A DNA stretch of 64,000 bases from Ophioderma brevispina (GCA_023653785.1 JAMKCH010049066.1:16255-80254), one strand, 5' to 3'. Positions 47,900 to 59,780 are shown, numbered from the stretch's first letter. The notes: a model not told the origin generated them from the letters alone. Numbers and translations are program-made.

Positions 47900-48090
47900 G
47901 AACGCATGTCGCTCCTTGAAATATGCAGTGGCGCCCCAACAGGCGCTGTGATCCCGGTGGGCGAAGCGAGCCAGAAAAAGATTGAAATTTTAAAATCTGT
48001 CCGCCCCTTTCTCGGTCTTCTGGCCGCCCTTTTAATCTGTACGTCCCGAAACAAAAATGCTTCCGACGCCTACGCCTTTTTGATTGGACA
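47900..48090 (-). repeat. Dispersed repeat fragment
   Basis: Matches the outer part of 42030-42335 on the other strand (TCTGTCCGCCCC..TCTTCTGGCCGCC; ACGTCCCGAAACAAAAATG). It begins just past the TMEM120 poly(A) signal. Confidence 0.65.
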
Positions 48091-48604
48091 GCAGGGCAGA
48101 AATGACAATTGCAAATTGACTTCAGTGTGTCAAGCTCAAAATAAATTAAGATTTCTGATCAAGTGAGCTTTCTTTTTGTAAACCTCTCCTGTTTGACATT
48201 TTGATGCTCATTATGGCCTGGCCGGCTGGCTGGTTGGCTAAACAACAATCAACATTGCAGTAGTAGCCAGTGAATGCTTTAACACGCTACAAATTTGAGC
48301 AAACTTGGACAATATTTTATTATTCTCAGTGGAGATGTTCCTCCAAAAGGCTTGAGAACAACTGAGGTTGATTTTCAGAATATGCACTGAATCCTTTCGC
48401 ATACTCTGTGGAGTTTTAGTCTGATAGCCTAACTTAGTTGAGCCAGGCACAGCCGGCCGGATACAGTGTAGTGTGTGTGTGTGTGTGTAAATTAGCATTG
48501 TAGACATGAAAGCTTAATGGAAAGCAGTTGTGTATGAGGTATTATAAGAAATTATTGACTACTCTAGATTTGGGAATGGCAAAATCTATACATGTAGCTC
48601 AGAC

Positions 48605-48768
48605 GGGAGTTTCCGTAACCTGACCCACCTTACACATTTTTTTCTGACACACTTATGAATTTGGAAACCCTTCACGGAATAAAGCACAGGTTTATTATGT
48701 TAAGGTTTCCGAATTCATAAGTGTGTCAGAAAAAAGTGCGTCGGATGGGTCAGGTTACGGAAACTCCC
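48605..48768. mobile_element. Foldback palindrome H1a, copy 1
   Basis: 164 bp; ends GGGAGTTTCCGTAACCTGAC and GTCAGGTTACGGAAACTCCC, arms about 70 bp, centre CACGGAATAAAGCACAGG. No clear target duplication. Confidence 0.92.
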
Positions 48769-48960
48769 CATATAGACTTTAGGTCTACTATTTTTCTTCG
48801 GGCCTTTAGCCCTTGAGAAAAAAGTAGGCTTATGGTCCCCACCTCAGCTCAGGACAATATATTTCATCATACCATGAGCAGCCAATATTTGTATATTACT
48901 ATTTTAATCAACACAGTAAAGATTTAATATATGCTGATATCACTTGTATAGATATATACA

Positions 48961-49111
48961 GGGAGTTTCCGTAACCTGGCCCATCTGACACACTTTTTTT
49001 CCTGACACACTTATGAATTCCGAAACCTTAACAGAATAAATCTGTGCTTTATTCTTTGAAGGGTTTCCGAATTCATAAGTGTGTCAGATGGGTCAGGTTA
49101 CGGAAACTCCC
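48961..49111. mobile_element. Foldback palindrome H1a, copy 2
   Basis: 151 bp, same arms as 48605-48768, centre ACAGAATAAATCTGTGCTTT + ATTC. ATATACA abuts it on both sides (48954-48960, 49112-49118), a possible 7-bp duplication in AT-rich sequence. Confidence 0.92.
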
Positions 49112-49189
49112 ATATACAGTAATTTCTAGTCTGATTATATAACTGATCATAGAATTGTGCAATATGTTGCATTGAAGGAAGTCGTAGCT

Positions 49190-49416
49190 GGCTGCAAGAA
49201 GAGGTATAACATTCTTCCCACAATGCAATTCTTCCAATACAATTTTTGCACTGGTTGTCACATGAATTTATAGTGACCAAAAGTAGCTAAATGAACAGTA
49301 CTCATCCTAACCGTGCAATTTAAGTACTTTATGCCACTGTAAATTCATGTGACAACCAGTGCCAAAATTGTATTGGAAGAAATGCATTGTGGGAAGAGCA
49401 CTATACCCCCTCTGCC
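49190..49416. mobile_element. Foldback palindrome H3, copy 2
   Basis: About 227 bp. Arms include CTTCCCACAATGCAATTCTT / AAGAAATGCATTGTGGGAAG and CACTGGTTGTCACATGAATT. The loop carries TAAATGAACAGTACTCATC...GTGCAATTTAAG, matching the loop of 26643-26863, while most of the arms differ. Target duplication unclear. Confidence 0.85.
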
Positions 49417-49591
49417 GTCTTTGTTGTGCATGGGAAGCAGTTGTTTCCTTCAGATTGTTTTGCTCAATGCTCAGTAACTTTGGATTCTACCACATAAACA
49501 GTAAATGATACAACCGGAGAAAGTAACTAGACAAATATTATATATAGGCTCGGAGAAACTGGCAAGCACAGAATTAAATAAAGACAAAAAA

Positions 49592-49661
49592 TACACGGTC
49601 TCGAACCCGGTCCTCTCGCTATCTAGGCGTGAGAATTACCACTGGGCCACAGAGGACTGTG
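49592..49661 (-). repeat. tRNA-derived SINE head
   Basis: On the minus strand GTCCTCTGTGGCCCAGTGGT, then GAGAGGACCGGGTTCGAGAC. TGGCCCAGTGG is an A box and GGTTCGAGACC a B box at tRNA-like spacing. No matching acceptor stem, so tRNA-derived rather than a working tRNA. Confidence 0.7.
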
Positions 49662-49927
49662 TTTACATGGATACCAGAGAAAGGAGCACTAATATATTTC
49701 AGTCTTCAATTCAAAGTTTCAAGCGGTCGTAATTATATTACATATTTTTAGAAGAGGTGGGCCTATATGCATGATTCTAGCAGATTCTACTGTTAAGTCT
49801 TTGAATAAGACTAGCACTCGGGTTATGCCGGTAGTTGATGTCGTTCTGTTGCTGTTAGTTTGGCCACAACCCCCCAGACTTGGCGTTAAGGTGCAATAGA
49901 GGTTCCATCATATGTGGAGGATGTCAA

Positions 49928-49963
49928 AGGTCATGGACCAAGGTCAAAGGTCATCCAAGGTCA
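49928..49963 (+). promoter_or_regulatory. Cluster of four AGGTCA half-sites
   Basis: AGGTCA at 49928, 49941, 49948 and 49958: the middle pair is a perfect DR1 (AGGTCAAAGGTCA) and the last pair a DR4, the binding layouts of RXR/HNF4/COUP-type and LXR/TR-type nuclear receptors. It lies in a dispersed repeat; binding is not shown. Confidence 0.4.
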
Positions 49964-50029
49964 TGTTGCACACTGCCAGGGGAGGACACACATTTACTTG
50001 CTGTATTTTTGATATAAAGCTTTACATTA

Positions 50030-50100
50030 GTGCAGAAATCAGAATTGTCATATTTTTTTAGGCACACCTGTTATGTGAAATCTCTTGTTGCACCTTTAAT
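50030..50100 (+). mobile_element. TTAA MITE group E, 3' fragment
   Basis: GTGCAGAAATCAGAATTGTC to GAAATCTCTTGTTGCACCTT + TAA matches the last 70 bases of 53676-54017. Confidence 0.75.
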
Positions 50101-50805
50101 TTCCTTTGGTAGCCATTGCTTTTCCCACTGAAAATGTGTATTTATTTTCCTCTTCAATGTATCAGCACTGGTCATGAATTAGCCTGTGCACTCTTCATGG
50201 ATTTTTTCCTGTGGCAGTATTGTGTGCAGAATGGTGTAAAATGCTCTCTAAACTGGATAATTCCAAAATACTCTGGTTAGGTCCCCCAAAAAGTTAGTGT
50301 ATTTGTTAGACCAGAGTACAGTGATTAAGGTAGTTAAAAGGGATATGTAAGACTTCTGTAAAAATCCAGATTTCCAGACTTTTCCCCCTTTACTGCCCTG
50401 TAAAGGGACATCTTGATTTTCAGGATTTTTCCTGGGGTTTCAGGGTTTTTGCTCACAGGCACTTACATATTACTTCCCTGTTATTAAGTTCTATAATATG
50501 TACTAGGCTGTCATTTCTATGTAATTTTTGAAATATGATAGTAATACTGGCAAATGCTAACACCTTGATCCTTTCTTTCAAATTTGAAATCCAAACCCAA
50601 GGAAAAACTTGGCTCATTAAAGTTGGCAGAAGGTTGGCCGAAATTGTATGAAGAAATTATTGTAGCATGTACATGTAATGAACGTAACTTAAATGCATAT
50701 GTTCTGAATTTTTATATTATTAAAAGTGAAAATACTGCCATTTGTGAGTTGTCTTAGCTGTCAAACAGAAACATGTCTTTTTGGAACATTATGACAACAC
50801 CAAAC
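50101..50805. other. No gene identified
   Basis: Nothing recognisable beyond AT-rich, unique-looking sequence. Confidence 0.4.
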
Positions 50806-51302
50806 TTAAAGCAATATCGCCCCCAATTTTCAAGATATTTTGAGATTTTTGCACAATTGCATTGGTAATTGACTAGTAAACAATACCTGTGAATGGTAAA
50901 GCTCAAAACTCTCTATGTGTTGCAAAAGAAGGAATTTTGTAATTAGAATAATTGATATCGGAGATCTACGATAATAATTAAATGGCTGATGGAAACGTCC
51001 TTCCAATACGAAATAGCCGGGAAATCGCACCATGTATGTTGGTTCAAGCAAGTCAAGCCAGAAATCATTTTCATGAGATGACATGGACGGACATAAAATT
51101 GTCATTTCCAGCTCCACCATTAAATTACAATCAGGGATCCCGATTCTAATTACAAAATCGCTTCTTTTATGGCAAATACGCATTTTTTAGCATTACCACT
51201 CGCAGGTATAGTTTACTAGACAATTACCAACACAACTGTGCAAAAATCTCAAATTTTGAAAATTGGTGGCACCCTTCAAAAAATATGCTGTTATTGTTTT
51301 AA
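50806..51302 (+). mobile_element. TTAA MITE group C, copy 2
   Basis: 497 bp from TTAAAGCAATATCGCCCCCA to AAATATGCTGTTATTGTTTT + AA. Its last TTAA (51299-51302) is also the first TTAA of the next element. Confidence 0.9.
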
Positions 51303-51611
51303 GGGGGATGACCCGATTTATGTTTATAAAGTTTTCTTGATAGAATGGGCTTCAACCCAAAACACCATCTTTTAAGTTTCGCGCCGATATTTCAACCCGT
51401 TTTGATGTGAGAGCTAAAAACGTGATTTTGTAATCCCCATAGAGCACTGTGTAAAATTAATATTGGTCGATCAAAATGGAGCACATTTTCGCTCATCACA
51501 TTCAAACCAAACATCCTTTAGCCCTAAGATTTCACAGGGTAAATGAGTAAGATAGTAGCTTTCTTCTGATACCAAAATTTTGACCACTTCCTTTTTTTTT
51601 TTTTTTTTTTT
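51299..51611 (+). mobile_element. TTAA MITE group F, copy 2, truncated
   Basis: Starts TTAAGGGGGATGACCCGATT and stops at a T run (51591-51611), beyond which group-C sequence resumes. Confidence 0.85.
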
Positions 51612-51734
51612 GCATTTTTTAGCATTACCACTCGCAGGTATAGTTTACTAGACAATTACCAACACAACTGTGCAAAAATCTCAAATTTTGAAAATTGGTG
51701 GCACCCTTCAAAAAATGTGCTGTTATTGTTTTAA
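51612..51734 (+). repeat. Second copy of the group C 3' end
   Basis: Near-exact repeat of 51180-51302 (GCATTTTTTAGCATTACCAC to TTATTGTTTTAA). Confidence 0.9.
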
Positions 51735-51819
51735 CACTTACTGTGCTCAAGTGATCGAGATCTCGATCAATACATGTGGCAGGTATTATAAAATGCTGCC
51801 TTTGTGTGCATTAGAGGTG

Positions 51820-52169
51820 TTAAGGGGGATGACCCGATAAGTTTATAAAGTTTTCTTCTTGATAGAATGGGCTTCAACCCAAAACACCATCTTTTAAGTT
51901 TTGCGCCGATATTTCAACCCGTTTTGATGCGAGAGCTAAAAACGTGATTTTGTAATCACCATAGAGCACTGTGTAAAATTAATATTGTCGATCAAAATGG
52001 AGCACATTTTCGCTCATCACATTCAAACCAAACATCCTTTAGCCCTAAGATTTCACAGGGTAAATGAGTAAGATAGTAGCTTTCTTCTGATACCAAAATT
52101 TTGACCACTTCCGGTTAATTCTGGGACTGTGGAGACCAGGCTATTAGCGATCGGACCATGGACCTTTAA
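51820..52169 (+). mobile_element. TTAA MITE group F, copy 3
   Basis: 350 bp from TTAAGGGGGATGACCCGATA to CGATCGGACCATGGACCTTT + AA. It is nearly identical to copy 2 over their shared 290 bases and lacks its homopolymer. Confidence 0.9.
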
Positions 52170-53675
52170 CTATACCTCCAGAATCAGCCACATAGGGAAG
52201 CACTCACTCTGAGGCAAGGCATGCTAATCTAAAAAATTAAGGGCAGAGTTCAGTAGCCTTGGATGTGCACCTGTTAACAACAGCTGACCATGCATGTTCT
52301 GGGTATCATAAATCATGCACTAAGAAACAGGGTGTATTTGCTAAATGCACTGATGAATGAAAGCTATTGAACTGATCCATGGGAATGAGGTTTTATTAGC
52401 TCATAGTGACTAATCTTTCTATGCAAGTATCATTCCCATAGAAAACATTTATTATTATATCATTCTGAAAGTAATCGGTCATCAAACCCCAAGCACTTTA
52501 AGGGTGTGTCCTCATGTTAGGGACCGCTCGTTAATTAGGTCTCGTCATAATTTTCCAAAGGTCAAGTTACAAGTTAAGTTTGGCAAACCTGTTGATTTAT
52601 TGTGTAAGTTGTTATTTTAGCTGAAGTTTTGTAATCAGTAAGCAACATCGAAATGCAATTATATAATTGCACACGAAAATGCATTAATGATATAGAGTTA
52701 AATTATTCTTGTTGAAGATTTTTTGAAAACAACTTCAACATTTTCAAAGTGCCACCTTAGGGGCCTCTTGTCCCCCACTATATAGTTATGATAACCTCTT
52801 GAACCAATTTGTCAACTTCAAATTTAGGATTTCTTGGCCTCCACCACCTGCAGCTATCAGAATATTTTGGTTGCTAGGGGTTGATTTCTTTTGACAATCA
52901 TTAAAGGAGTATGTTAGAAGGGAATCTGCAAAGTGGAGTATGCATAATTCAGCAGGCTTGAATGGCTTGTGATTTACTTGTACTAGTATTTGATGATAGT
53001 GTTTGTAAATTGACCAAACACTTACAATTCAGCACTGCACACCCTTGGAGTACCATAAATGTATTTGAGTTACAGGAACATCAAATGCCAAATCGGCATT
53101 ACAGGTTTGTGATGCATTGTGGGTAATATCATCCTGATCACTGGTGTCTTGAAATCTTGAAAACATGACGAGGTTGCTGTAGTTTTGCAATGCGATGAAC
53201 TCTACCATTACCATAAAAATGTCTTGTAAAGTATCTTGTGTGCTATTTGGTCTTCATACCTTTGTCACATTGGCAAAAAATAATTTGCTTAAATTAGAAT
53301 TAATTTGGCAAAGGGCAGGGAAAGCAAACTAATTCATGTAGCGGCTAAGTTCATCACATTGGAGAACTACAGCAACCTCGATCGTCATGTTTTGATGATT
53401 TGGGAACTCCTGAGCTCGCCTGCGAATCTGACATGCACATGCGCAGTTATAATTCTGATAAGCTTATTAAAACAATGGTTCTTCTGAAAAATGGGGACAG
53501 GCAAACAGACGACATGGTCCTTCCCACAATACTATATATGGTGGGGGATAAATATTAAAAATTTGCCAAAAATATCTAAAAGTGAAAGTAATGACTGAAT
53601 CATAAATCAGTATTGATCAAAACAGTGTAACACAGATAGTTTTATTTTTGTACATATGTGTAAGTTGGTCATAAA
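52170..53675. other. No gene; one imperfect inverted repeat
   Basis: GACGAGGTTGCTGTAGTTTTG (53167-53187) and ACTACAGCAACCTCGATCGTC (53365-53385) are inverted copies with flanking pairing, suggesting one more hairpin element. Otherwise featureless. Confidence 0.5.
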
Positions 53676-54017
53676 TTAAAGGTGCAATGAGAGATTTCAA
53701 GTCATCCATATTTTCTTTGATATGTCGTGATAATGTGATTTCATATAGATTAGACACTCAATAGATCCCTTACCTTTTATTTGGTTACAGAAATAAAATG
53801 AAAACAAAAGGTGATTTGTGAATATATTTCAATAGAAAATATAGGCTGAATTTCCTACTTGCTCTTATAGGAAATCAGAAATTTCACCATTTTTGTACCA
53901 AAGAAACACTTTCAGATGGTGATATTTTTCTTAGAAAGCTTTACAACCAGTGCCAAAATCAGAATTTTCACATTTCTTAGAGACACCTGTTATTTGAAAT
54001 CTCTTGTTGCACCTTTA
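53676..54017 (+). mobile_element. TTAA MITE group E, intact
   Basis: 342 bp from TTAAAGGTGCAATGAGAGAT to ATCTCTTGTTGCACCTTTAA, TTAA both ends. Other copies at 6315, 50030 and 63047. Confidence 0.93.
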
Positions 54018-54970
54018 ACTCTCACACATCTGCAAAAATGACTTTGGAAAAATGCAAGTGACAGAAGACAAAATTATTCTATGAACATTTGTGTGTAGCG
54101 TTATCTGTTATTAGTAGGATTTTTTATTCCTGTCGGGTCATTAAAAGTTTTTGGGGCATGTCAACGATACAATAGAAATTGGATGTCATGATACCGGGTA
54201 AGATTAAGGCCATAATTAAATAATGTCCCTTTTCTCACAAAGAAAATATTACAAGGCAAATGCATTGAATAAACACCAAACTTGAACAAACTCTGAAGCA
54301 TTCAACATAAGAAAATGATACGAATAAGTAATTATTACTCACCTATTAGTTCTTTTATGTTACTTTATAAGGAATATTAGAAAGTCTGATACATTTACAT
54401 TTATTCGTCTTGTTCCAGAAATAATATTGACAGCTTGGTCCAATCATTTAAGTATTTTAGAGTTTTGGTCACTCATAACAAACTACAATATTTACACGGT
54501 CTAATCCTCCTCTTCACCCAGCCTCGATGTCATGACACTTTTTCCGTTCTTTGATTGACGCCAAACAAAGGAATCGATAGCTTGTCTCAGACTTTAAAGC
54601 AATCTATTCAATTGATTCTGGTATGAAGCCTTTACATATTCGATACAAAAAAAATCATAAAATGGGTTGAAGCATCTTATTCTGTTGCACAAAGTTGAGC
54701 ATTTCAAACCTGTGAATATGGCTTTTTAGTTTTTGATCTCAACACATCCCCCCCAATTCGTACCATCGACAATATGCGTTTACTGACAGGAATAAAAAAT
54801 CAGACTATAACCACCTGAGGTCTGGCCAATTTTATTGATTATATACATAGGGTTATGATGTATTTAGCCAATCAGAGGAATTAGTAAGAAAGCTTTAGGT
54901 TTATACAGATGCATAGAAGGTCTATTTTGATTGGTTACTCAGAGGTTTGTATCATGTTATGTCATATGCC

Positions 54971-55732
54971 TTAAAGAGACATAAGGACATTTCCAGAAAG
55001 AAGCCATACTTATATGACCCATAGTCATTTGCTTAGAGGTGAGCCAGTCCCTCGGTGTATTCCTTGTGATTGTGCTCTTTCTGTGAAACATGTATTACTT
55101 GAGTGCGTTGATTATGCGCTTATTCGTAGAAAATATTACAGTGTCCCAGATTTGAAAACATTATTTCAAGATATTAGGCCTCTTCAGGTTATAAATTTCC
55201 TGAAGGAGGCCGATTTGTATAAATATTTTTAACTTTTTAAGAAAGGTTGTGATTAGTATTTATTGTGATGTATGTTTTAAGGTTTGATGTTTTTAAACGT
55301 AATATAATGATAAAACGTAATGACACGATATAACACAATTGTGTTGAGTTGTCGTTAAATTTTAATACTCACTCACTCACTCCAGAAAGAAGCACCCCCA
55401 ATTTTTTTTTCGAATCAGTTTTTTTGCATATTTGAAATGCTAACCAATGTAATAGATCACACCTGAAATGAATAAGCTAAATACGCCGTTGTTATGTATT
55501 AAGATCATTAAGATGACGATTTTGCATTTTCTGTCATGCACAACAGAAAACAGGAAGGCAAAGCATGCTTTTCTATGGGGACAATTACGATAGCAGGCAA
55601 GTTCAAAATATAGTTTTGGGGTTTTCTTTTGTTTTTGTTTGACCAATAAACCTTCGAAACATACTAGCTAGGTGTTCTACCACTGCTCAAGTGAGAGAAA
55701 TTTGTATCAAAAATCTCCTCCTGTCCCTTTAA
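54971..55732 (+). mobile_element. TTAA MITE group B, copy 2, with LINE inserted
   Basis: From TTAAAGAGACATAAGGACAT to AAATCTCCTCCTGTCCCTTT + AA. Without the LINE insert (55005-55380) and one target copy it is about 373 bp and aligns with 41339-41705. Confidence 0.92.
55005..55380 (+). pseudogene. 5'-truncated LINE 3' end with target duplication
   Basis: The reading frame to 55232 gives THSHLLRGEPVPRCIPCDCA, then LSVKHVLLECVDYALIRRKY and LFQDIRPLQVINFLKEADLY. This is the C-terminal Cys/His region of a non-LTR retrotransposon (pattern H.LLR..P.C..C...VKH.LLEC). About 150 bases of 3' UTR follow, ending in (ACTC)n. The insert is flanked by a perfect 13-bp repeat TCCAGAAAGAAGC at 54992-55004 and 55381-55393, so it is a classic 5'-truncated retrotransposition. 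It sits inside a TTAA MITE. Confidence 0.85.
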
Positions 55733-56190
55733 ATTAATTAGAGAACTGTAAAAAAGGTGCTAGACCTCGGGGTTAATTCGAGATACTGTTAGATTGTTAT
55801 AATAGAATTAGAGTTGTACCGACGGGGCCGCGGAGTAGGGGCAGTTGCTCCTCTGCTCAAAATATCGGGTCGCAGTTGCTTCCACCGGTTAGCTCTCAGT
55901 GGTTAAAAATATTGATAAGAAATGGAATAACATTTGCATTTTCGTCCCGATTTTTGAGTAATTGCGACCAAATTTGGCCCAAATGCAGGCTAAATAAATG
56001 TAAATTAGGCTAATTTTTGCATGCTTTGCACGCATTTAGTCCTTAACACCAGTTGGAGCAGGTCCTGGGAAGATTTGGAAATTTTGCTTCCCCTGGTTTG
56101 ATTGCCTGCATAGGATTATTAACTAATTATAAACCAAGTGACAGTCCAGAAGTATTTTAGATCAAATGAAATAATATTTTCAAATGTGTA
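55733..56190. other. No gene identified
   Basis: No recognisable element; the region around 55820-55900 is somewhat GC-richer. Confidence 0.4.
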
Positions 56191-56200
56191 TATTGACCAG

Positions 56201-56358
56201 GGCTTATTATATTCGACGAAACCAAATAGGCTCAGTGCACCCATTGGATTACATGCTTTACTCCTTCATAGTATAAAATGTATGATAACGGAATAAAGTG
56301 CGTGACCCAATGGATGCACTGAGCCTGTTTCATTTTGTTTCTTCGAATATCATAAGCC
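56201..56358. mobile_element. Foldback palindrome H1b, 9-bp target duplication
   Basis: 158 bp; ends GGCTTATTATATTCGACGAA and (inverted) TTCTTCGAATATCATAAGCC. Arms unrelated to the other H1 members, centre ACGGAATAAAGTGCG. Flanked by ATTGACCAG (56192-56200) and AGTGACCAG (56359-56367), 8 of 9 identical. Confidence 0.88.
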
Positions 56359-56647
56359 AGTGACCAGAAAGAAGTTTTCATGTTGGAATCTGTATGGTGT
56401 TATTGAATTCTTGAACAGATGTCGATGTGTGTTTTCTGGACAATTTGTGTGTATATTTTGATTTAACATTTGTGTGCCTTTCAATATTTCTGTTTAATCT
56501 GAATGAAAGTGTGGACGTAATTCTTGGCTGGTCCAGATCCAAACCATGGTCTGTATTGTTTATCCTTGAAGTAACATGATTTTGATTTTTTGACAGTATG
56601 TAACATTTAAATGTGAAGTTGATTTGTTATTCACTCCATACGTGATG

Positions 56648-57510
56648 TTAAAGCAATAATAGCACATTTTTGTAAGAGCAAATGTCAATTTTTTTTGTTG
56701 AGATTTTAGCACAGTTGCATTGGTAATTGGCTAGTAAACCATACCTGTGAAAGATGGTAATGCAGAAAAGTTCTCTGTCGCAAAAGAAGGAATTTTGTAA
56801 TTGGAATGATTAAAGGCTGACTCAGAGATTTCGAAATATAATTTTTTTTGTGTAGTAATTACAAATAGTCATCTAAAAGTAAAGATAGTCACTTAAAATG
56901 CTTAATTCCAAAATTAGAGATCAATCGGATTTTCCGTTTTCATGCAGTAAACATTTATATACAGTATAATAGTGCCATAGGATACCGTGTATAACAAAAT
57001 TTCCTGATCCAGAATTTTAGAACAAAGTTGTGTTTTTCTATATGAAGGACTTCGATTTGAGCTTAGTTATTTCACACAGTGATTAGTATGTGGACAAGCA
57101 TTATGTATACGCAAAAAACTTGATTTGTTTGAAAATTGAGTGCGCCCTCATCGGGAAATCTCTGATCACCTTTAATATCGGGATTCACTACTGGAACGTC
57201 TGTTCCAATAGGAATAGCTGGGAAAGAAGCCATGTACATGGCTAACGTCCATCCATCGCTGGCCTTGGGTTTCACACATGCAAGTTTTGAAGGTCATTTT
57301 CCGAGGTTTGCTATTATCATATACCATGTATGACGGACAGAAATTGGCATGTCCAACACGGTATTTTAAATTGCAATCAGGATCCCGATTCTACGTTACA
57401 TAGCCCTTCTTTTCTGACAAATATGCAAGTTTTGAATTCCTTGTGATGCTAGATATCAGCAACACACTGTGGCCTAAAAAATTTGAAAATGAGGCACTTT
57501 TGATGCATTA
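56648..57510 (+). mobile_element. TTAA MITE group C, copy 3, with nested group D
   Basis: Starts TTAAAGCAATAATAGCACAT, follows copy 1 up to GGAATGATTAA, is interrupted by 56810-57174, then resumes at TTAATATCGGG. The 3' end is diverged; the boundary is approximate. Confidence 0.85.
56810..57174 (+). mobile_element. TTAA MITE group D, copy 2, nested
   Basis: 365 bp from TTAAAGGCTGACTCAGAGAT to AAATCTCTGATCACCTTTAA, inserted at the TTAA inside a group-C element. Confidence 0.92.
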
Positions 57511-58546
57511 TCAGAGACTGCTGGTCCAATAAGAGTTAAAGGCCTCAGCTAGAGCCACCACATATTTACTGGGTCAATTACTCTTATTGCATCCGAGCAA
57601 CCATTTGACTATGGTAGTGGTTGTCACCTGACAAATAATGCTTAATCTAATGAAACTATACCCCCGAAAAATACACTAAAAATCACAAATAACACACGCA
57701 AAGCATCTGTACAAAGGCAAGATAACACTGAACATTTTTCAGTGCATTCAGAAATGGGTCAGTTGCATTTCAGTGTATTTTTAGCGCTGTATTCCTGTTA
57801 GATGACAATTGTCTCGTACTGTACTTGTCATTAGTCAAGTCAACTTGTATGGTTATTTTCCGTTGATAAGTGTTTTCTTAGAGATAACACATTTCAGTTG
57901 ATTCTCTTGAAAGGCTCAGTTTTCAACAATGTTCAGTCCAATTTCAGTGTTATTAGGATATAATGTCCATCCTGATGCATTGCATAATATACTATAAATA
58001 AGCCAAAGATGGATGTCATTTACATAGATAACAAGGGGAGCATATTCGTGTGTTTTAGTGTTGAATTTCTTAGTATTCGGTTTTCAGTATATTTTTTTTC
58101 AGTTATTTTCAGAATTTAAAAGTTTTCAGAGGTGTTGCAGTGTCGTTTTCAGTGCTATAGGTTTAATATTGACCTATGTGCAGACAACGATAGTGCTACA
58201 TTTCCAAAAGTGCTCTCAGTTGATACCAGCTTTGAGTCAAGTTTGTCTTCGTACCATTACAGTAATTTGATTCCTTCAGTGATAATATGACTTGTGGTAC
58301 GTCCAAATTCATGAGGAGGTTTCCTTTTTGTGTTGCAGTTACACGAGTCAATTTTTATCCGATGGTTGACAACAAATGACATAACTCATTTTTGGTGATT
58401 TTGAGGTTTGGCACCAAAAAAATTGGTAACACCTACAGAGTCTGAAAACCATGAGCCTTAACTCAATCTACTTCCAATTGCCTATAAAGCCAAATAACAC
58501 TTCACCACATCTCTATGGTGCACACTTTGTTTACTAACATAAAGCC
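57511..58546. other. No gene identified
   Basis: AT-rich. Repeated TTCAGTG-type words in 57730-58160 hint at an old degenerate repeat, but I see no unit or boundary. Confidence 0.35.
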
Positions 58547-58888
58547 TTAAAGCACTATCATGATTTGCTAAATCAGCACATGATCGAAAAAATCATCAAA
58601 ATCAGATTTTTGCATGTATGTACCGAGTACAGGTAGCCACATACCCTCAAATGATAAGACAAAAGCAACCTATAAGGACAGATCGGGATTTAGTCCATTA
58701 TTGTCCGACGGACACTACTCAACACGTAATTGAATGGAGAATTCATATCTGGAACACGCCGTTTCTCCGTTTTCTGTAAAATGTCTACCTGGAAAAGGGT
58801 AACTTATGAGAATTCCAACAGACTTATCCTGCACTTTGAAGCTTATCCTGCAAATTTCAAATATTTTTCAATCACGATGTGTCGTTAA
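58547..58888 (+). mobile_element. TTAA MITE group A, copy 4
   Basis: 342 bp from TTAAAGCACTATCATGATTT to AATCACGATGTGTCGTTAA, with the TTGTCCGACGGACAC centre seen in the other copies. Confidence 0.85.
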
Positions 58889-59389
58889 CTCTAGAGTTAC
58901 GACTTCTACGTAACTGTATTGGCCAACATGAGTTTGAGGCTCATGCTTCATAAGAAATTGCCAGAATTGCAACAGCTTTTTAGCTCCCTATCCACTTATG
59001 TTATGAGTTCTTTTAAAACATTCCAAAGTGGTGACATGCTTAAACATCTGATTGAAATATGTGTCAATCATAGGCAATGATTTGAAGATGTAACTCACAG
59101 ATTACCGTTTTCATTTACCGGCAGAAGGACGTAACTCAGCACTTAATTCTTATATTAAAGAATTTCTTAATTCTGCTGTTCATAATTAAAAAATGTTCTT
59201 TGTTTACTAAAGTTTATATAATGTTTGCTTACAGTACCATATATGAGCTTTATGAGATGATTACATTTTGAGTAATTAATAGATTTGCTTAGTAGAAAAT
59301 ATTAAACATCACATTTCTCAAAAGCAGTATTTTTGAGTTAAGGCTTTCTGATTGTCAACCCTCGATATCTTGTACTTAAAATTTTGCAG

Positions 59390-59434
59390 TGAATACAAGG
59401 ACACAGACTTTACCCTGGTTACCACCTTCCACAG
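59390..59434 (+). CDS. candidate 45-base exon, unidentified
   Basis: The segment between ATTTTGCAG and GTAAAAGT encodes EYKDTDFTLVTTFH with split codons at both ends. Codon choice (GAC, ACC, CTG, TTC, CAC) is richer in GC than its flanks. I do not recognise the peptide and see no companion exon, so this is a weak candidate only. Confidence 0.2.
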
Positions 59435-59780
59435 GTAAAAGTAAGCCAACTATGTTTAGTGTTTGAACAGAATCGCACATGCCATGCAAAATATACACAC
59501 TGGGTCTCTCGAGCTGTTGTGCGCCTGCAATATTCCATTCAGTACGCATTGTTATGAGGCCCGCCTATTTGGTGATAATCAAAGTATAGTATATGTCTCA
59601 AATGAATGAAGGGTCTGTGGGGCACTGCTAACCTGTTGTGTCCTGTTATCTGCATTTGCCCACGGTATTGCACCCTTTTTGAAAATTATTTCATTGCCCA
59701 AGCCAGGGCCGGCCATTTATAGGACTACATTGTACTTTGTAGTCTTTATTGTTTGTACTGCAAGTTACTTTGTCTAAGGG

